64,000 nucleotides of DNA from JAJFJD01 sp965228695 (GCA_965228695.1 CBDDIB010000002.1:558001-622000); one strand, 5' to 3'; positions 8,243 through 17,902 are shown, numbered from the stretch's first letter. Translations and numbers: made by a program. The notes: a model not told the origin generated them from the letters alone.

Positions 8243-8905
8243 TCACCGGCGATACTGCCGGTTTTTGCGGATCGCCACCACAATCGCGAGAACCGCCGCG
8301 AACGGCAGGACAAAATCCTGCGGCAGGCCGAGCAACAGCGCGCCGGCGACACCGGTCAACGACCATAGAAGCGGAATGAACAGCAGGTGCCACGGCACGC
8401 GCGGGACGGCCAGCAGCAGCATCCCGAGCGTCCACACCAGGGTCGGGCCGGGCGCGACCCCGACGAGCGGCATGCGCGGCCAACGCTGGTCCGAGCCGAC
8501 GCCGATCAACGGATACAGGATCGCGGCGCCAGCGATCAGGGCCAGACCGGCCCAACCCGCGGAATCGCCGCTAAAGCGAAAATCGACGCCACCGCGAACC
8601 ACCCCGGTGACGGCAATCGCCAGTCCTTGCAGCATGAAGACGGATCCTAGCGCCCACGCGGCCCAGTTGATCTGCGCCTGATGCAGCATGTAATAGACGA
8701 CGCCGGTCCAGATCCACGCGACCGCGAGAGCCGCGGCGATCAACCGCCCGCTACCCGGGAAGGGACGCAGCGCGCCCCAAAGCGCGAGCAAGACCAGCAA
8801 AAAGGCCGCAATCTGCACCGGCCAGATCGCCTCGTTATAGCGCCCCAACCCGCCGAGGAAGACGTCGCGAGTAAACGGCACGAGCCGCGACAGGGTATCC
8901 ATCAA
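8243..8905 (-). CDS. DUF6064-type integral membrane protein
   Basis: This 220-residue protein has about six or seven hydrophobic helices. The N-terminus (LVPFTRDVFLGGLGRYNEAIWP) matches the DUF6064 pattern of LPFTxxxFLxxFxxYNxAxWPxQ. No function is known. It overlaps nothing, and lies 10 bases downstream of the aldo/keto reductase and just upstream of nth, so the three are likely cotranscribed leftward. Confidence 0.75.
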   Translation of the reverse strand: MMDTLSRLVPFTRDVFLGGLGRYNEAIWPVQIAAFLLVLLALWGALRPFPGSGRLIAAALAVAWIWTGVVYYMLHQAQINWAAWALGSVFMLQGLAIAVTGVVRGGVDFRFSGDSAGWAGLALIAGAAILYPLIGVGSDQRWPRMPLVGVAPGPTLVWTLGMLLLAVPRVPWHLLFIPLLWSLTGVAGALLLGLPQDFVLPFAAVLAIVVAIRKNRQYRR

Positions 8906-8915
8906 GATCCGGCGC

Positions 8916-9833
8916 TCACAGGCTTTCGACGTAACGGATCATGCGCTGCCGCATCGCCGCATCCGGCAGCCGGCCGGTGCACGCGCCCATATTCTCCACC
9001 ATGTGGTCGACCCGCGAGGTCGCCGGAATGACGCATGTCACCGCGGGGTGCGCGGCGATGAACTTGAGCAGGAACTGGGCCCAGTTTTCCGCATCGAACT
9101 CCCGCGACCAATCGGGCAGCGGGTGCCGTTTCATCCGGTCGATCAGGTCGCCGCCCCGAAACGGCCGGTTGATCACCACGCCGAGGCCGCGGTCGGCGGC
9201 CAGCGGCAGCAGCCGCTCCTCGGCCTCGCGGTCGAGAATGTTGTAGGTGAACTGAACGAAATCGATCGGCTGGGTCCGCATGATCTGCGACAACTCCTCG
9301 TGCCGGCCGCCATGCGACGTGGTCATGCCGATATAGCGGACCCGACCGTCCACCTTCCAATCCACCAGCGTCTCCAGATGCGCGTCCCAGTCCACCAGAT
9401 TGTGCACCTGCATGAGGTCGAACCGCTTGGTGCCCCAAAGCTTTTCGGATTCGGCCATCTGCTTGCGGCCGAGCGCCTGGAACGGCGTCCAAACCTTGGT
9501 TGCCGAGAACAGGGCATCGTCGTTGTCGATCCGCGCGAGGCCATGGCCGACGACCTCCTCCGCCGATCCGTACATGGGCGAGGAGTCGATTAATGCGCCG
9601 CCACGGTCGAAGAAGTTGCGCAGCACCTTGACCCGCCCGGCGCGCAGCCCCGGATCGTTACCGACATTGAAGGTGATCCACGTGCCCATGCCGATGACCG
9701 GAAGCTTCTCGCCGGTCGCCGGAACGGCGCGGCGGATGAGCTGCGGCCCCGCCGCGCGCAGCGGCGCGGGCGCGAGGCCGGCGGCGGCGCCGAGGGCGCC
9801 CAAAGATCCAAGAAAACGGCGACGGTCCTGCAT
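8916..9833 (-). CDS. Tat-exported aldo/keto reductase
   Basis: The 305-residue protein begins with a twin-arginine signal (DRRRFLGSLGALGAAAG, cleavage probably after residue ~28), then an aldo/keto reductase barrel. Catalytic residues are visible: Asp and Tyr in LIDSSPMYGSAEEVVG, Lys in SATKVWTP and His in QVHNLVDWD. A C-terminal VIPATSR segment fits the cofactor-binding region. Export of an NADPH enzyme is unusual, but Tat-borne AKRs are known in proteobacteria. The substrate is unknown. A near-perfect 23-base palindrome lies 19 bases before the start codon. Confidence 0.85.
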   Translation of the reverse strand: MQDRRRFLGSLGALGAAAGLAPAPLRAAGPQLIRRAVPATGEKLPVIGMGTWITFNVGNDPGLRAGRVKVLRNFFDRGGALIDSSPMYGSAEEVVGHGLARIDNDDALFSATKVWTPFQALGRKQMAESEKLWGTKRFDLMQVHNLVDWDAHLETLVDWKVDGRVRYIGMTTSHGGRHEELSQIMRTQPIDFVQFTYNILDREAEERLLPLAADRGLGVVINRPFRGGDLIDRMKRHPLPDWSREFDAENWAQFLLKFIAAHPAVTCVIPATSRVDHMVENMGACTGRLPDAAMRQRMIRYVESL

Positions 9834-9851
9834 GCGAATTCATGCCTCGAT

Positions 9852-9874
9852 TACATCCCACTCAGTGTGATGTA
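9852..9874. promoter_or_regulatory. Palindromic operator candidate upstream of the aldo/keto reductase
   Basis: TACATCCCAC and GTGTGATGTA flank TCA; nine of ten arm positions pair. The site lies 19-41 bases before the start codon of the leftward reductase gene, where a repressor would block transcription or initiation. GATGTA-type half sites occur with several regulator families, so no name is given. Confidence 0.5.
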
Positions 9875-9972
9875 GGGCGGCGACACCGCGCTTGCCACGG
9901 GGATGCGGCAAAAAATCAGACAGCCCCGTTACCCACTCAACCGCAGCAATCCGCGTTGTGCGGCCACGCCGG

Positions 9973-10836
9973 TTAGGCCGCCTGCTGCAGCGAGCTCAGC
10001 TGACGTGCGATGAACGCCTTGACCATTTCATGGGCGCGATCGGTGTCCGGTCCGGGCTCGAGCACCCACAGATGGCCGCAGCCCTCGAACACCGCGACCT
10101 CGCAGTCACCGCCGGCGGCGCGGTAGGTCTCGCCGAATTTCTCCTGAAACGCGGGAAGAACGTTGTCGTCCAGCCCGCCCTGCATAACCAGCATCGGCGG
10201 CAATTCGGCCGGCTCGCCGCGGTCGAGAATCATTTGCGGATTGGCTTCCTCGATGTCGCTGAAGGGATTGAAATAGACGTGGTGGCGGTCGGCCATTTCC
10301 TGGTTTCCCTTGGCAAGCGCGTTGTTGTAGCGCGCCAAGGGATCGCTGATCGGCGAGCGCGTCGCCACGTAGCGGATGCTGGCGTCGATCTCCGGATGCC
10401 CTTCCAACGGCAAGGCGTTATAGCGCGGGTCTTCCGGCCGCATGCCGAGCAACTGCGCCACATGGCCGCCGCTGGAACTGCCGAGCAGACCCAGCGTGGA
10501 CGGGTCGCCGTTCCAACCGGGCGCCTTCATCTTCAGCCAGCGGATGCCGTAGTTCGCATCCTGCACCGAGGCCGGATAGGGCGCCTCGCCGCTGAGGCGA
10601 AGATCGACGGACACGGTCAGCAGCCCGCTGCGGGCCATGGCCTCCGCCATCGCCACATTGGCCGTACGATCCTTGAACGACCAGGCCCCGCCGTGCAGGT
10701 CGAGCAGCACCGGAAACGGCCCGTCGCCGACCGGTTGGCAGATACGGGCAAGCAACATGCGCGTGGGAACCTGTCTGAAATCTTCTTCCCAAATCTTGAT
10801 TTCGTAATTCGCGTTTGGATCGTAGGTGGCTGTCAT
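9973..10836 (-). CDS. Alpha/beta-hydrolase, HSL-like esterase
   Basis: This 287-residue cytosolic protein has the hormone-sensitive-lipase type features: oxyanion-hole motif DLHGGAWSF, nucleophile elbow LGSSSGGH, the acid in GGLDDNVLP and the His in EGCGHLW. There is no signal peptide. It probably hydrolyses short-chain esters. It sits in a leftward run with a TauD-type dioxygenase (109 bases upstream), which hints at a small-molecule degradation cluster, but the substrate is not evident. Confidence 0.85.
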   Translation of the reverse strand: MTATYDPNANYEIKIWEEDFRQVPTRMLLARICQPVGDGPFPVLLDLHGGAWSFKDRTANVAMAEAMARSGLLTVSVDLRLSGEAPYPASVQDANYGIRWLKMKAPGWNGDPSTLGLLGSSSGGHVAQLLGMRPEDPRYNALPLEGHPEIDASIRYVATRSPISDPLARYNNALAKGNQEMADRHHVYFNPFSDIEEANPQMILDRGEPAELPPMLVMQGGLDDNVLPAFQEKFGETYRAAGGDCEVAVFEGCGHLWVLEPGPDTDRAHEMVKAFIARQLSSLQQAA

Positions 10837-10945
10837 CGGAGGTGCTCCTTGTCTCTATCTTCCACTGAAACGGACCGGGGCGGTTTTTTTTGGGCACGGT
10901 TCGGTCTTGCAGGCCCAATGGAATTCTTCCTTTTCCGACAGCGGA

Positions 10946-11803
10946 CTAATCCAATGCCGGCCAGGCGCCTTCGAGCGAAATCGTCGTCCGCTGCATCAAT
11001 CGGCGATACCGCGCGCTGTCATAGGGCGTTGCCCGGTGGATCGCCGCCTGATTGTCCCACACGACGACATCGTCGTTGCGCCATGTGTGACTGTAAATGA
11101 CTTTCTCGGCACGCGCGGTCAGGTCGTCCAGCAAGGCCCGGCTCTCCGCCTCGTCCCAACCGACGATCGCCATGGCGTGGACGCCGATAAGAAGCGACTT
11201 CCGGCCGTTCGCAGGATTGGTGCGCACCAGGTCATGACGCGCGGTAACGAACCCTTTCGACGACGCCTCGTCATATTCGTATCCGGTCAGACCGCGCGAA
11301 TACCGGATGTCGTGATCGACCTGCAGTCCGTCGAGCGTCGCCTTTTCCGCCTCGGTCAGGCTCTCATAGGCAAACCGGGTCGACGCGAACTCGGTATCGC
11401 CGCCTTCCGGCGGCACCTCGCGCGCGGTCAAGATGGAGCACAAGGATGACGCGGCCTTGAAGGAACTGTCCATATGCCAAAGCATGTTCCCTTTTTGGTA
11501 ATGCATGCGCCGGTCATCGGTGGGGATGATGTCGCCGGTTTTGATGTCCAGATTGGATTGACGCGAAAACGGGGTCCCGGCGGCCGGGTTGGCGCCACCG
11601 CCGATTTCGGGAACCCCGAAATACCGGCTGAAGGCGACCTGCATGTCATCGTCCATCCGCTGATCACGGAAAATCAAGACGGAATAGGTGTCGAACGCAT
11701 CACGGATTTCCTTGAAGACCTCCGGCGCGATAGGCTTGGTGATATCCGCGCCGCCGACCTCGGCGCAAAAGCCCGGTGTCATTTCCGTCACATCAATCGG
11801 CAT
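10946..11803 (-). CDS. TauD/TfdA-family Fe(II)/2-oxoglutarate dioxygenase
   Basis: The start at MPIDVTEMTPGF has a GGAGGG ribosome site; a longer frame adds 22 unlike residues. The 285-residue protein has the HxD iron motif (LWHMDSSF), the distal His (WDNQAAIHRATPYD) and the Arg region RYRRLMQRTTI that binds 2-oxoglutarate. Enzymes of this family hydroxylate sulfonates, aryloxy acids or similar compounds, releasing succinate and CO2. The style is nearer TfdA than TauD, but the substrate is not predicted. Confidence 0.88.
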   Translation of the reverse strand: MPIDVTEMTPGFCAEVGGADITKPIAPEVFKEIRDAFDTYSVLIFRDQRMDDDMQVAFSRYFGVPEIGGGANPAAGTPFSRQSNLDIKTGDIIPTDDRRMHYQKGNMLWHMDSSFKAASSLCSILTAREVPPEGGDTEFASTRFAYESLTEAEKATLDGLQVDHDIRYSRGLTGYEYDEASSKGFVTARHDLVRTNPANGRKSLLIGVHAMAIVGWDEAESRALLDDLTARAEKVIYSHTWRNDDVVVWDNQAAIHRATPYDSARYRRLMQRTTISLEGAWPALD

Positions 11804-11999
11804 GGAAGACCCTCCCTGTTCGGCCGCGCACTCTGCCGGAATGTTCGTCGCGGGACCGGCTGCCGTCACCCATCGCGAACCGGGCGGCCAATTCGAACGG
11901 AAGCGGTATTTTACCGCGAAAGCGGAGCGGAGACATAATCACCCACGGAATCGGCATTGGCTTGGTCCGGCCGGCAACCCGATGTAACCCGAATCCCGA

Positions 12000-12752
12000 T
12001 CAGTGAAAGACGCGGCCGGCGTCGATAACACTCGTCTGGCCGGTCATGGTGTCCGTACGGCACATCGTTACCACCATATCGGCGCAGTCGTCCTTGTCGG
12101 CGGGCATTTGCAGCAACGACCCCGACGCCGCATGCTCGACCTGTTCGGCCCGCAGGTTTGCGGTCGCACGCGTGCCTTCCAACAAGCCCGGGGCCACGCA
12201 GTTCACGAGAGTCTCCGGCGCCATCGCGACGGCCATGCACCGCGTCAGATGAATCAGTCCCGCCTTCGCCACCGCATAGGCGATGGAAGACCCGGTCGGC
12301 GTCAGTCCGGCGACCGAGGAGATGTTGACGACGCGGCCCCGGCCTTGCGCTTTCATGATGGGGGCGACCGCCTTCGTCAGCCGCATGGGCCCGGTCAGAT
12401 TGACGGCGATGATCTTGTCCCAGTCATCCTGCGTCAGACCATCGAGATCGCTGAAGGGAATCGCTTTGTTATAGGCGGCGTCGTTGACCAGGATATCCAG
12501 GCGGCCGAACCGTTCGGTGACGTCCGCCACCAATCTCTGCACCGCCGACGCATCGGTGATGTCGCATTCGAAAGCGGCGGCATCGATTTGATAGCGGGAT
12601 GCGAGGTCGCCGGCGACCGCCTCCGCCTCATCGCGGCTACGGGCATACATCACCGCGATATGCACGCCCTCGCGCGCAAGCGCGTGACAAATGCGTTGCC
12701 CGAGGCCGCCGTTACCGCCGGTCACCAGGGCAACCGTATCTCTAAGGTCCAT
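12000..12752 (-). CDS. Short-chain dehydrogenase/reductase
   Basis: This 250-residue classical SDR has the Rossmann motif TGGNGGLG, NDAA in place of NNAG, the catalytic Ser in NISSVAG, and YAVAKAG with catalytic Tyr and Lys. The start MDLRDTVAL was chosen; the longer open frame reaching 13175 crosses tRNA-Ala and cannot be coding. It is similar in type to 3-oxoacyl-ACP reductases, but lies away from fatty-acid genes. It may belong to the dioxygenase/esterase group downstream. Confidence 0.9.
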   Translation of the reverse strand: MDLRDTVALVTGGNGGLGQRICHALAREGVHIAVMYARSRDEAEAVAGDLASRYQIDAAAFECDITDASAVQRLVADVTERFGRLDILVNDAAYNKAIPFSDLDGLTQDDWDKIIAVNLTGPMRLTKAVAPIMKAQGRGRVVNISSVAGLTPTGSSIAYAVAKAGLIHLTRCMAVAMAPETLVNCVAPGLLEGTRATANLRAEQVEHAASGSLLQMPADKDDCADMVVTMCRTDTMTGQTSVIDAGRVFH

Positions 12753-13029
12753 CGATCCTATCCTGAATACGGGGGCGTCGTTTCGCGGCGCATCCCCAGG
12801 GTCGACCCCAAGTGTGCCGCCGAAGGGGCGGTCGAGACAAGGGATGCGACCAATTGATGCGGAATTTCGTGCCGTAGGCCCGGTTCCGGCGGGTCCCGGC
12901 CTTCGCTCGCGCCGCCGAAGCAAAAGCCGGATCCTCACGATCGTCCCCGTCGCGCCATATCGCTTCATCACCCGCTTCAAGAGCACGTGCCCGGGCCGCG
13001 ATGGCGCGGCATGCAAGTGGTTGGAAAGT

Positions 13030-13105
<76 letters not shown>

Positions 13106-13255
13106 ATCCTTGGGACGCGGCGTGGAGTCTACGGGTATTGGGGTTTCCCGCCGCCGCGTGCGACCGCCGCGGCATTTGGCCGCCACGGCACCGGTGCTTG
13201 ACTTAACGGAAGGGTGACCAGGGACGCAAGGGAAAAATACCGGCGCGAAATCAGG

Positions 13256-13651
13256 TCACTCGGTGTCCTTCTCTTTCTCGACGCCGCCCGCAATCTCGTC
13301 CAAATCGTCGTCGTCCGAGAGATCGCTGGCGTCTTCGAGCACGCTGTCGTCCTCGTCGTCCGCTACATCCTCGATTTCCACGTCATCGCCGAGATCCACG
13401 TCGTCATCGTCGTCGTTTTCCTCGGCTTTTTTCGCCGCCGCCGTCTTGGCGGCCGCCGCCTTGGCCGCCGCCGCGGCCTTGGCCTTCGCATCCGCCGCCT
13501 GCGAACTGCGGGATCGCTTCAAGCGTGTCCCGGCCTCCGGATCGAAGACCTCTTCGCATTTCGGGCAAATGATCGGATCTTTCTTAAGGTCGTAAAAGCG
13601 GGCTCCACAGCTCGCGCATAAGCGCTTGGTGCCCCATTCAGGCTTCGCCAC
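13256..13651 (-). CDS. FYDLN-acid (TIGR02300) family protein
   Basis: This 131-residue protein has the conserved start KPEWGTKRLCASCGARFYDL with two Cys pairs (CASC and CPKC) forming a zinc-ribbon-like head, then an Ala/Lys-rich linker and a strongly acidic tail rich in Asp. This is the architecture of TIGR02300, found in alphaproteobacteria and of unknown function. The family consensus FYDLN reads FYDLK here. It is divergent from aroA across a 168-base shared promoter region. Confidence 0.88.
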   Translation of the reverse strand: MAKPEWGTKRLCASCGARFYDLKKDPIICPKCEEVFDPEAGTRLKRSRSSQAADAKAKAAAAAKAAAAKTAAAKKAEENDDDDDVDLGDDVEIEDVADDEDDSVLEDASDLSDDDDLDEIAGGVEKEKDTE

Positions 13652-13819
13652 GTCCGTCTCCTTGGTTGCGCCCGATTAGAATGCGCGTGCCAATTGCCAC
13701 GATCATTGCGCGGGGGCAAGGCATATTTTCGATCTCGGCCGCATATTACACAGCCATCTAGGCCAGCGGGCCCGCTTTGTGGTAGAGACAGCCGCCAGCA
13801 ACCGACCGGCGGACCGCCC

Positions 13820-15172
13820 GTGCAGCCATTGACAGCCTATCCGAAACACCCGCTTTCCGGCACCTGCCGCGTGCCCGGCGACAAATCGATCTCGCATCGC
13901 GCGGTCCTGCTCGGCGCGCTGGCCGTCGGCACCACCCGGGTGACCGGCCTGCTGGAGGGCGAGGACGTGTTGCGGACGATCGCGGCGATCCGCGCCCTCG
14001 GCGCGCAAGCCGAAAAACAGACCGACGGAAGCTGGCGGATCGACGGCGTCGGTATCGGCGGCCTGAGCGAACCGGACGACGTGCTCGACATGGGCAATTC
14101 GGGCACGGCGGCGCGGCTGTTGCTGGGCGTACTGGCCGGGCATCCGATCCGCTGCTTCATGACCGGCGACCATTCGTTGCGGTCGCGCCCGATGGACCGG
14201 GTCGCCATTCCGTTGCGCCAAACCGGCGCGGCCATCGACACCCGCGAGGACGGTCGTATGCCGTTGACGGTCGTCGGTGCGGCGGACCCGATGCCCATCA
14301 CTTACACACCGCCGGTGGCGTCGGCGCAGGTCAAATCGGCGGTGCTGCTGGCCGGGCTGAACGCGCCCGGGCAAACGACGGTGATTGAGAAACGTCCGAC
14401 GCGCGATCATACCGAACGCATGATGGGCCATTTCGGCGCGGACCTGCAGATCGAAGAAGCGGCCGACGGCACCGCGATCACGCTGACCGGCCAGCCGGAA
14501 TTGGCCGCCGCCGACATCGACGTCCCGGCGGACATCAGCTCGGCGGCCTTTCCCTTGGTCGCCGCCTTGTTGACCGAGGGATCGGCGGTGACCCTGCCCG
14601 GTGTCGGCCTGAATCCGGGACGCGCCGGCATCGTCCAAACGCTGCGCGAGATGGGGGGCCATATAGAAGAGAGCAATCCGCGGACCGCGGGCGGCGAACC
14701 GGTCTGCGATCTGGTGGTGCGTCCCAGCGCATTGCATGGCGTCGAGGTGCCGGCCGAACGGGCGCCGTCGATGATCGACGAGTACCCGGTGCTCGCCGTC
14801 GCGGCGGCCGCGGCCGACGGCCCAACCGTCATGCGCGGCCTCGCGGAACTTCGGGTCAAAGAGAGCGATCGGCTCGCGGCGATGGCCGCCGGCCTGGCCG
14901 CCTGCGGCGTCGCCGCCGAGGAAGGCGAGGACAGCCTGACCGTAACCGGCGTCAACGGCACCCCGGCCGGCGGCAACAATACCCCGGTGGAAACCCATTT
15001 CGATCACCGGATCGCCATGAGTTTCATGGTGCTCGGCACCGTCGCCGCGGCCCCGGTCACGATCGACGACGGAACCGCCATCGCGACCAGTTTCCCGGAC
15101 TTCATCAAGCTGATGAACGGCCTCGGAGCGGAAATCCGCGCCGACGCCTCCGACGCGGAAACGGCGTCGTGA
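13820..15172 (+). CDS. aroA: 3-phosphoshikimate 1-carboxyvinyltransferase (EPSP synthase)
   Basis: This enzyme joins shikimate-3-phosphate and phosphoenolpyruvate in aromatic amino-acid synthesis. The GTG at 13820 gives 450 residues and starts just before the substrate motif VPGDKSISHRA, so the 42 upstream in-frame residues were dropped. Other motifs are MGNSGTAARLL, SAQVKSA, RPTRDHTERMMG and LRVKESDR. RxHxE and SAQxK are those of class II enzymes, but the NxTR motif reads NPGR and the residue facing PEP is Gly in GNSGT. Its last bases overlap the cmk start (GTGA). Confidence 0.95.
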   Translation: MQPLTAYPKHPLSGTCRVPGDKSISHRAVLLGALAVGTTRVTGLLEGEDVLRTIAAIRALGAQAEKQTDGSWRIDGVGIGGLSEPDDVLDMGNSGTAARLLLGVLAGHPIRCFMTGDHSLRSRPMDRVAIPLRQTGAAIDTREDGRMPLTVVGAADPMPITYTPPVASAQVKSAVLLAGLNAPGQTTVIEKRPTRDHTERMMGHFGADLQIEEAADGTAITLTGQPELAAADIDVPADISSAAFPLVAALLTEGSAVTLPGVGLNPGRAGIVQTLREMGGHIEESNPRTAGGEPVCDLVVRPSALHGVEVPAERAPSMIDEYPVLAVAAAAADGPTVMRGLAELRVKESDRLAAMAAGLAACGVAAEEGEDSLTVTGVNGTPAGGNNTPVETHFDHRIAMSFMVLGTVAAAPVTIDDGTAIATSFPDFIKLMNGLGAEIRADASDAETAS

Positions 15173-15819
15173 TCATCGCGCTCGACGGCCCCGCGGCGTC
15201 CGGCAAGGGCACGCTCGCCAAACGGCTGGCCCGGCATTTCGGCTTCGCGCATCTCGATACCGGCAAGCTGTACCGCGCGGTCGGCCTGGCCGTATTGCGG
15301 GCCGGCGAAGACCCGGAAGACGCGGCGGCGGCTGAACGCGCCGCCAAGGCCCTTGACCCGGCCGATCTGGATAACCCGGCACTTTCCGGCGACGACGCGG
15401 CGGTCGCGGCCTCCAAGGTCGCGGCGATTCCAGCGGTCCGGGACGCGTTGCTGGCCTTTCAGCGACGCTTCGCGGAAAGCCCGCCCGGCGGCGCCGCCGG
15501 GGCGGTAATCGACGGCCGCGACATCGGTACCGTCGTCTGCCCCGGCGCAGAAGCCAAACTGTACGTGATCGCAGACTTGGAAATCCGCGCGGAACGGCGT
15601 CATAAAGAGTTGCTTGAACGCGGCGAGGCCAGTATATATGCGCGCGTCCTGCAGGACCTTACGGAACGTGACGAACGGGATTCAAAACGCGCCGTTTCGC
15701 CGCTGATGGCGGCAGACGATGCGATCGTGCTGGATACCAGCGCAATGGAGCCCGATGCGGCATTCGCCGCCGCGCTGGCGCATGCGGAGAAATGTCTTAA
15801 AGACGCCTCCAACCGCTAA
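15169..15819 (+). CDS. cmk: Cytidylate kinase
   Basis: This 216-residue nucleoside-monophosphate kinase phosphorylates CMP and dCMP. It begins with IIALDGPAASGKGTLAKRLA, containing the P-loop, followed by HLDTGKLYRAVGLA; further motifs are VIDGRDIGTVVCPGAEAKL and RAERRHKELL. It starts at a GTG that overlaps the aroA stop by four bases, so translation should be coupled. It leads into rpsA 165 bases later, the common aroA-cmk-rpsA order. Confidence 0.95.
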   Translation: MIIALDGPAASGKGTLAKRLARHFGFAHLDTGKLYRAVGLAVLRAGEDPEDAAAAERAAKALDPADLDNPALSGDDAAVAASKVAAIPAVRDALLAFQRRFAESPPGGAAGAVIDGRDIGTVVCPGAEAKLYVIADLEIRAERRHKELLERGEASIYARVLQDLTERDERDSKRAVSPLMAADDAIVLDTSAMEPDAAFAAALAHAEKCLKDASNR

Positions 15820-15984
15820 TCCCTGCTGGACACGTAAGACTGCAAGACGAAGCCCTTGGCTTGCCGGAGCGGAAACGCGCAAGGCGGCCGGGCGCTAATT
15901 CAACTTTGGATGAAGACCGCCGGACACAACCGGCTGGCATGCAAAACAAGAGATTAGGTTCGACGGAAAGGAACGATAGATAGC

Positions 15985-17790
15985 ATGGTTGCTGACGCTG
16001 CTCAGAAAGAGAGTTTTGAAGACCTTCTGAATCAATCGCTCGGGGCAAATGACGGGCTGGAAGGCACTGTTCTAAAAGGAATGGTCATCGCGGTGGAGAA
16101 CGACTTCGCGCTGGTCGACGTGGGCCTTAAATCGGAAGGCCGGGTCCCGCTGAAGGAATTCGCCGCCCCCGGACAGAAGTCCGAGTTGAAGAAGGGCGAC
16201 ACGGTCGAGGTCTTCCTCGAACGGATGGAAGACAAGAACGGCGAAGCCGTGTTGTCGCGCGAAAAGGCCCGCCGCGAGGAAGCCTGGATCGAACTGGAAA
16301 AAGCCTTCAACGACACCCAACGGGTCACCGGCACCATCTTCGGCCGGGTCAAGGGCGGCTTCACGGTCGACCTGCAAGGCGCCGTCGCCTTCCTACCGGG
16401 CAGTCAGGTGGATATCCGCCCGGTCCGCGACGTCACGCCGCTGATGGGCACGCCGCAACCGTTCCAAATCCTCAAGATGGACCGTAGCCGCGGCAATATC
16501 GTCGTCTCGCGCCGCGCCGTGCTCGAGGAAAGCCGGGCCGAACAGCGCAGCGAGCTGATCGAAAGCCTGCGCGAGGGCCAGGTGCTCAAGGGCGTGGTCA
16601 AGAACATCACCGATTACGGCGCGTTCATCGATCTCGGCGGCGTCGACGGCCTGCTGCACGTCACGGATATCGCGTGGCGGCGGATCAACCATCCGTCCGA
16701 AGCTCTGCAGATCGGCGAGACCATCGAAGTGCAGGTCATCCGCTTCAACCCGGAAACCCAGCGCATCAGCCTCGGCATGAAGCAGCTCGAAGCCGATCCC
16801 TGGGAAGGCGTCGATGCGAAATACCCGATCGGCACCAAGTTCACCGGCCGCGTCACCAACATCACCGACTACGGCGCATTCGTGGAACTGGAATCCGGCA
16901 TCGAGGGCCTGGTCCATGTTTCCGAGATGAGCTGGACCAAGAAGAACGTGCATCCGGGCAAGATCGTATCGACCAGCCAGGAAGTCGAAGTCATGGTCCT
17001 GGACGTGGATGCGCAAAAACGACGCATCAGCCTCGGCCTCAAGCAGTGCTCGGGCAATCCGTGGGAATCCTTCGCGGCCCAATTCCCGGAAGGCACCGAG
17101 GTCGAAGGCGAGGTCAAGAACATCACCGAATTCGGTCTGTTCGTCGGCCTGCCGGGCGAAATCGACGGCATGGTCCATCTGTCGGACATCGACTGGAACC
17201 GGCCGGGCGAACAGGCCATCGCCGACTTCAAGAAGGGCGATACGGTCAAGGCCAAGGTCCTCGATGTGGACGTGGTCAAGGAACGCATCAGCCTCGGCAT
17301 CAAGCAGCTCGGCGACGATCCGTTCGCATCGGGCATCGAAGGCGTCCGCAAGGGCCAGACGGTGACCTGTACGGTGACGGCGGTCGTCGACATGGGCATC
17401 GAAGTGTCGGTGAACGACAGCGTGCACGGGTTCATTCGCAAGTCCGATCTGTCCTCGGACCGCTCGGAACAGCGGCCGGACCGGTTCGCGACCGGCGAGA
17501 AGGTGGACGCCAAGGTCATCGCGATCGACAAGTCGAACCGCAAGCTCAACCTGTCGATCAAGGCGCGCGAGTTTCAGGAAGAGAAGGAGGCAATGGCCGA
17601 ATACGGCAGCTCCGATTCCGGCGCCTCACTGGGCGATATCCTGGGCGCCGCGCTCCGCTCGCGAGAGCAGGAGTCCGCTCAAGACGACGCGCCTGCCGAA
17701 GCCGCCGAGGAAGCGGCCGAGGAACCCAAAGAAGATGCCGCCAAGGACGAGCCGGCGGAAGAAGCCGAGGGCGACGACACCAAGAAATAG
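15985..17790 (+). CDS. rpsA: 30S ribosomal protein S1
   Basis: This 601-residue protein carries six S1 RNA-binding repeats, at roughly residues 28-95, 113-178, 200-268, 285-355, 372-440 and 457-525. Repeats three and four are the best conserved (VKNITDYGAFIDLGG, VTNITDYGAFVELESG). It helps mRNA bind the small subunit. The tail after about residue 545 is Ala/Glu/Asp-rich and acidic. In other bacteria S1 represses its own translation through its leader; the 165-base leader here is long enough but shows no specific element I can name. Confidence 0.97.
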   Translation: MVADAAQKESFEDLLNQSLGANDGLEGTVLKGMVIAVENDFALVDVGLKSEGRVPLKEFAAPGQKSELKKGDTVEVFLERMEDKNGEAVLSREKARREEAWIELEKAFNDTQRVTGTIFGRVKGGFTVDLQGAVAFLPGSQVDIRPVRDVTPLMGTPQPFQILKMDRSRGNIVVSRRAVLEESRAEQRSELIESLREGQVLKGVVKNITDYGAFIDLGGVDGLLHVTDIAWRRINHPSEALQIGETIEVQVIRFNPETQRISLGMKQLEADPWEGVDAKYPIGTKFTGRVTNITDYGAFVELESGIEGLVHVSEMSWTKKNVHPGKIVSTSQEVEVMVLDVDAQKRRISLGLKQCSGNPWESFAAQFPEGTEVEGEVKNITEFGLFVGLPGEIDGMVHLSDIDWNRPGEQAIADFKKGDTVKAKVLDVDVVKERISLGIKQLGDDPFASGIEGVRKGQTVTCTVTAVVDMGIEVSVNDSVHGFIRKSDLSSDRSEQRPDRFATGEKVDAKVIAIDKSNRKLNLSIKAREFQEEKEAMAEYGSSDSGASLGDILGAALRSREQESAQDDAPAEAAEEAAEEPKEDAAKDEPAEEAEGDDTKK

Positions 17791-17830
17791 TACTGCGGCG
17801 TTCCAACGCCCTGTCAGTACAGTCACGCAT

Positions 17831-17866
17831 GAGGGCGGCCGGCGATTGAACCGTCCGGCCGCCCTC
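17831..17866 (+). terminator. Hairpin after rpsA
   Basis: A perfect 12-base-pair GC-rich stem (GAGGGCGGCCGG and CCGGCCGCCCTC) with a 12-base loop begins 41 bases after the rpsA stop. There is no U-run after it, so it may stabilise the 3' end or need Rho, rather than act as a simple intrinsic terminator. Confidence 0.6.
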
Positions 17867-17902
17867 CTGACTTCACCGCACGGAGAATCCGAATTCGGGT
17901 TA

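Noticed and set aside
10870..10900. T-run near 10880 as a terminator of the TauD-type gene
   Set aside because: The run of T is on the plus strand while the gene is read leftward, and no GC hairpin precedes it in either direction.
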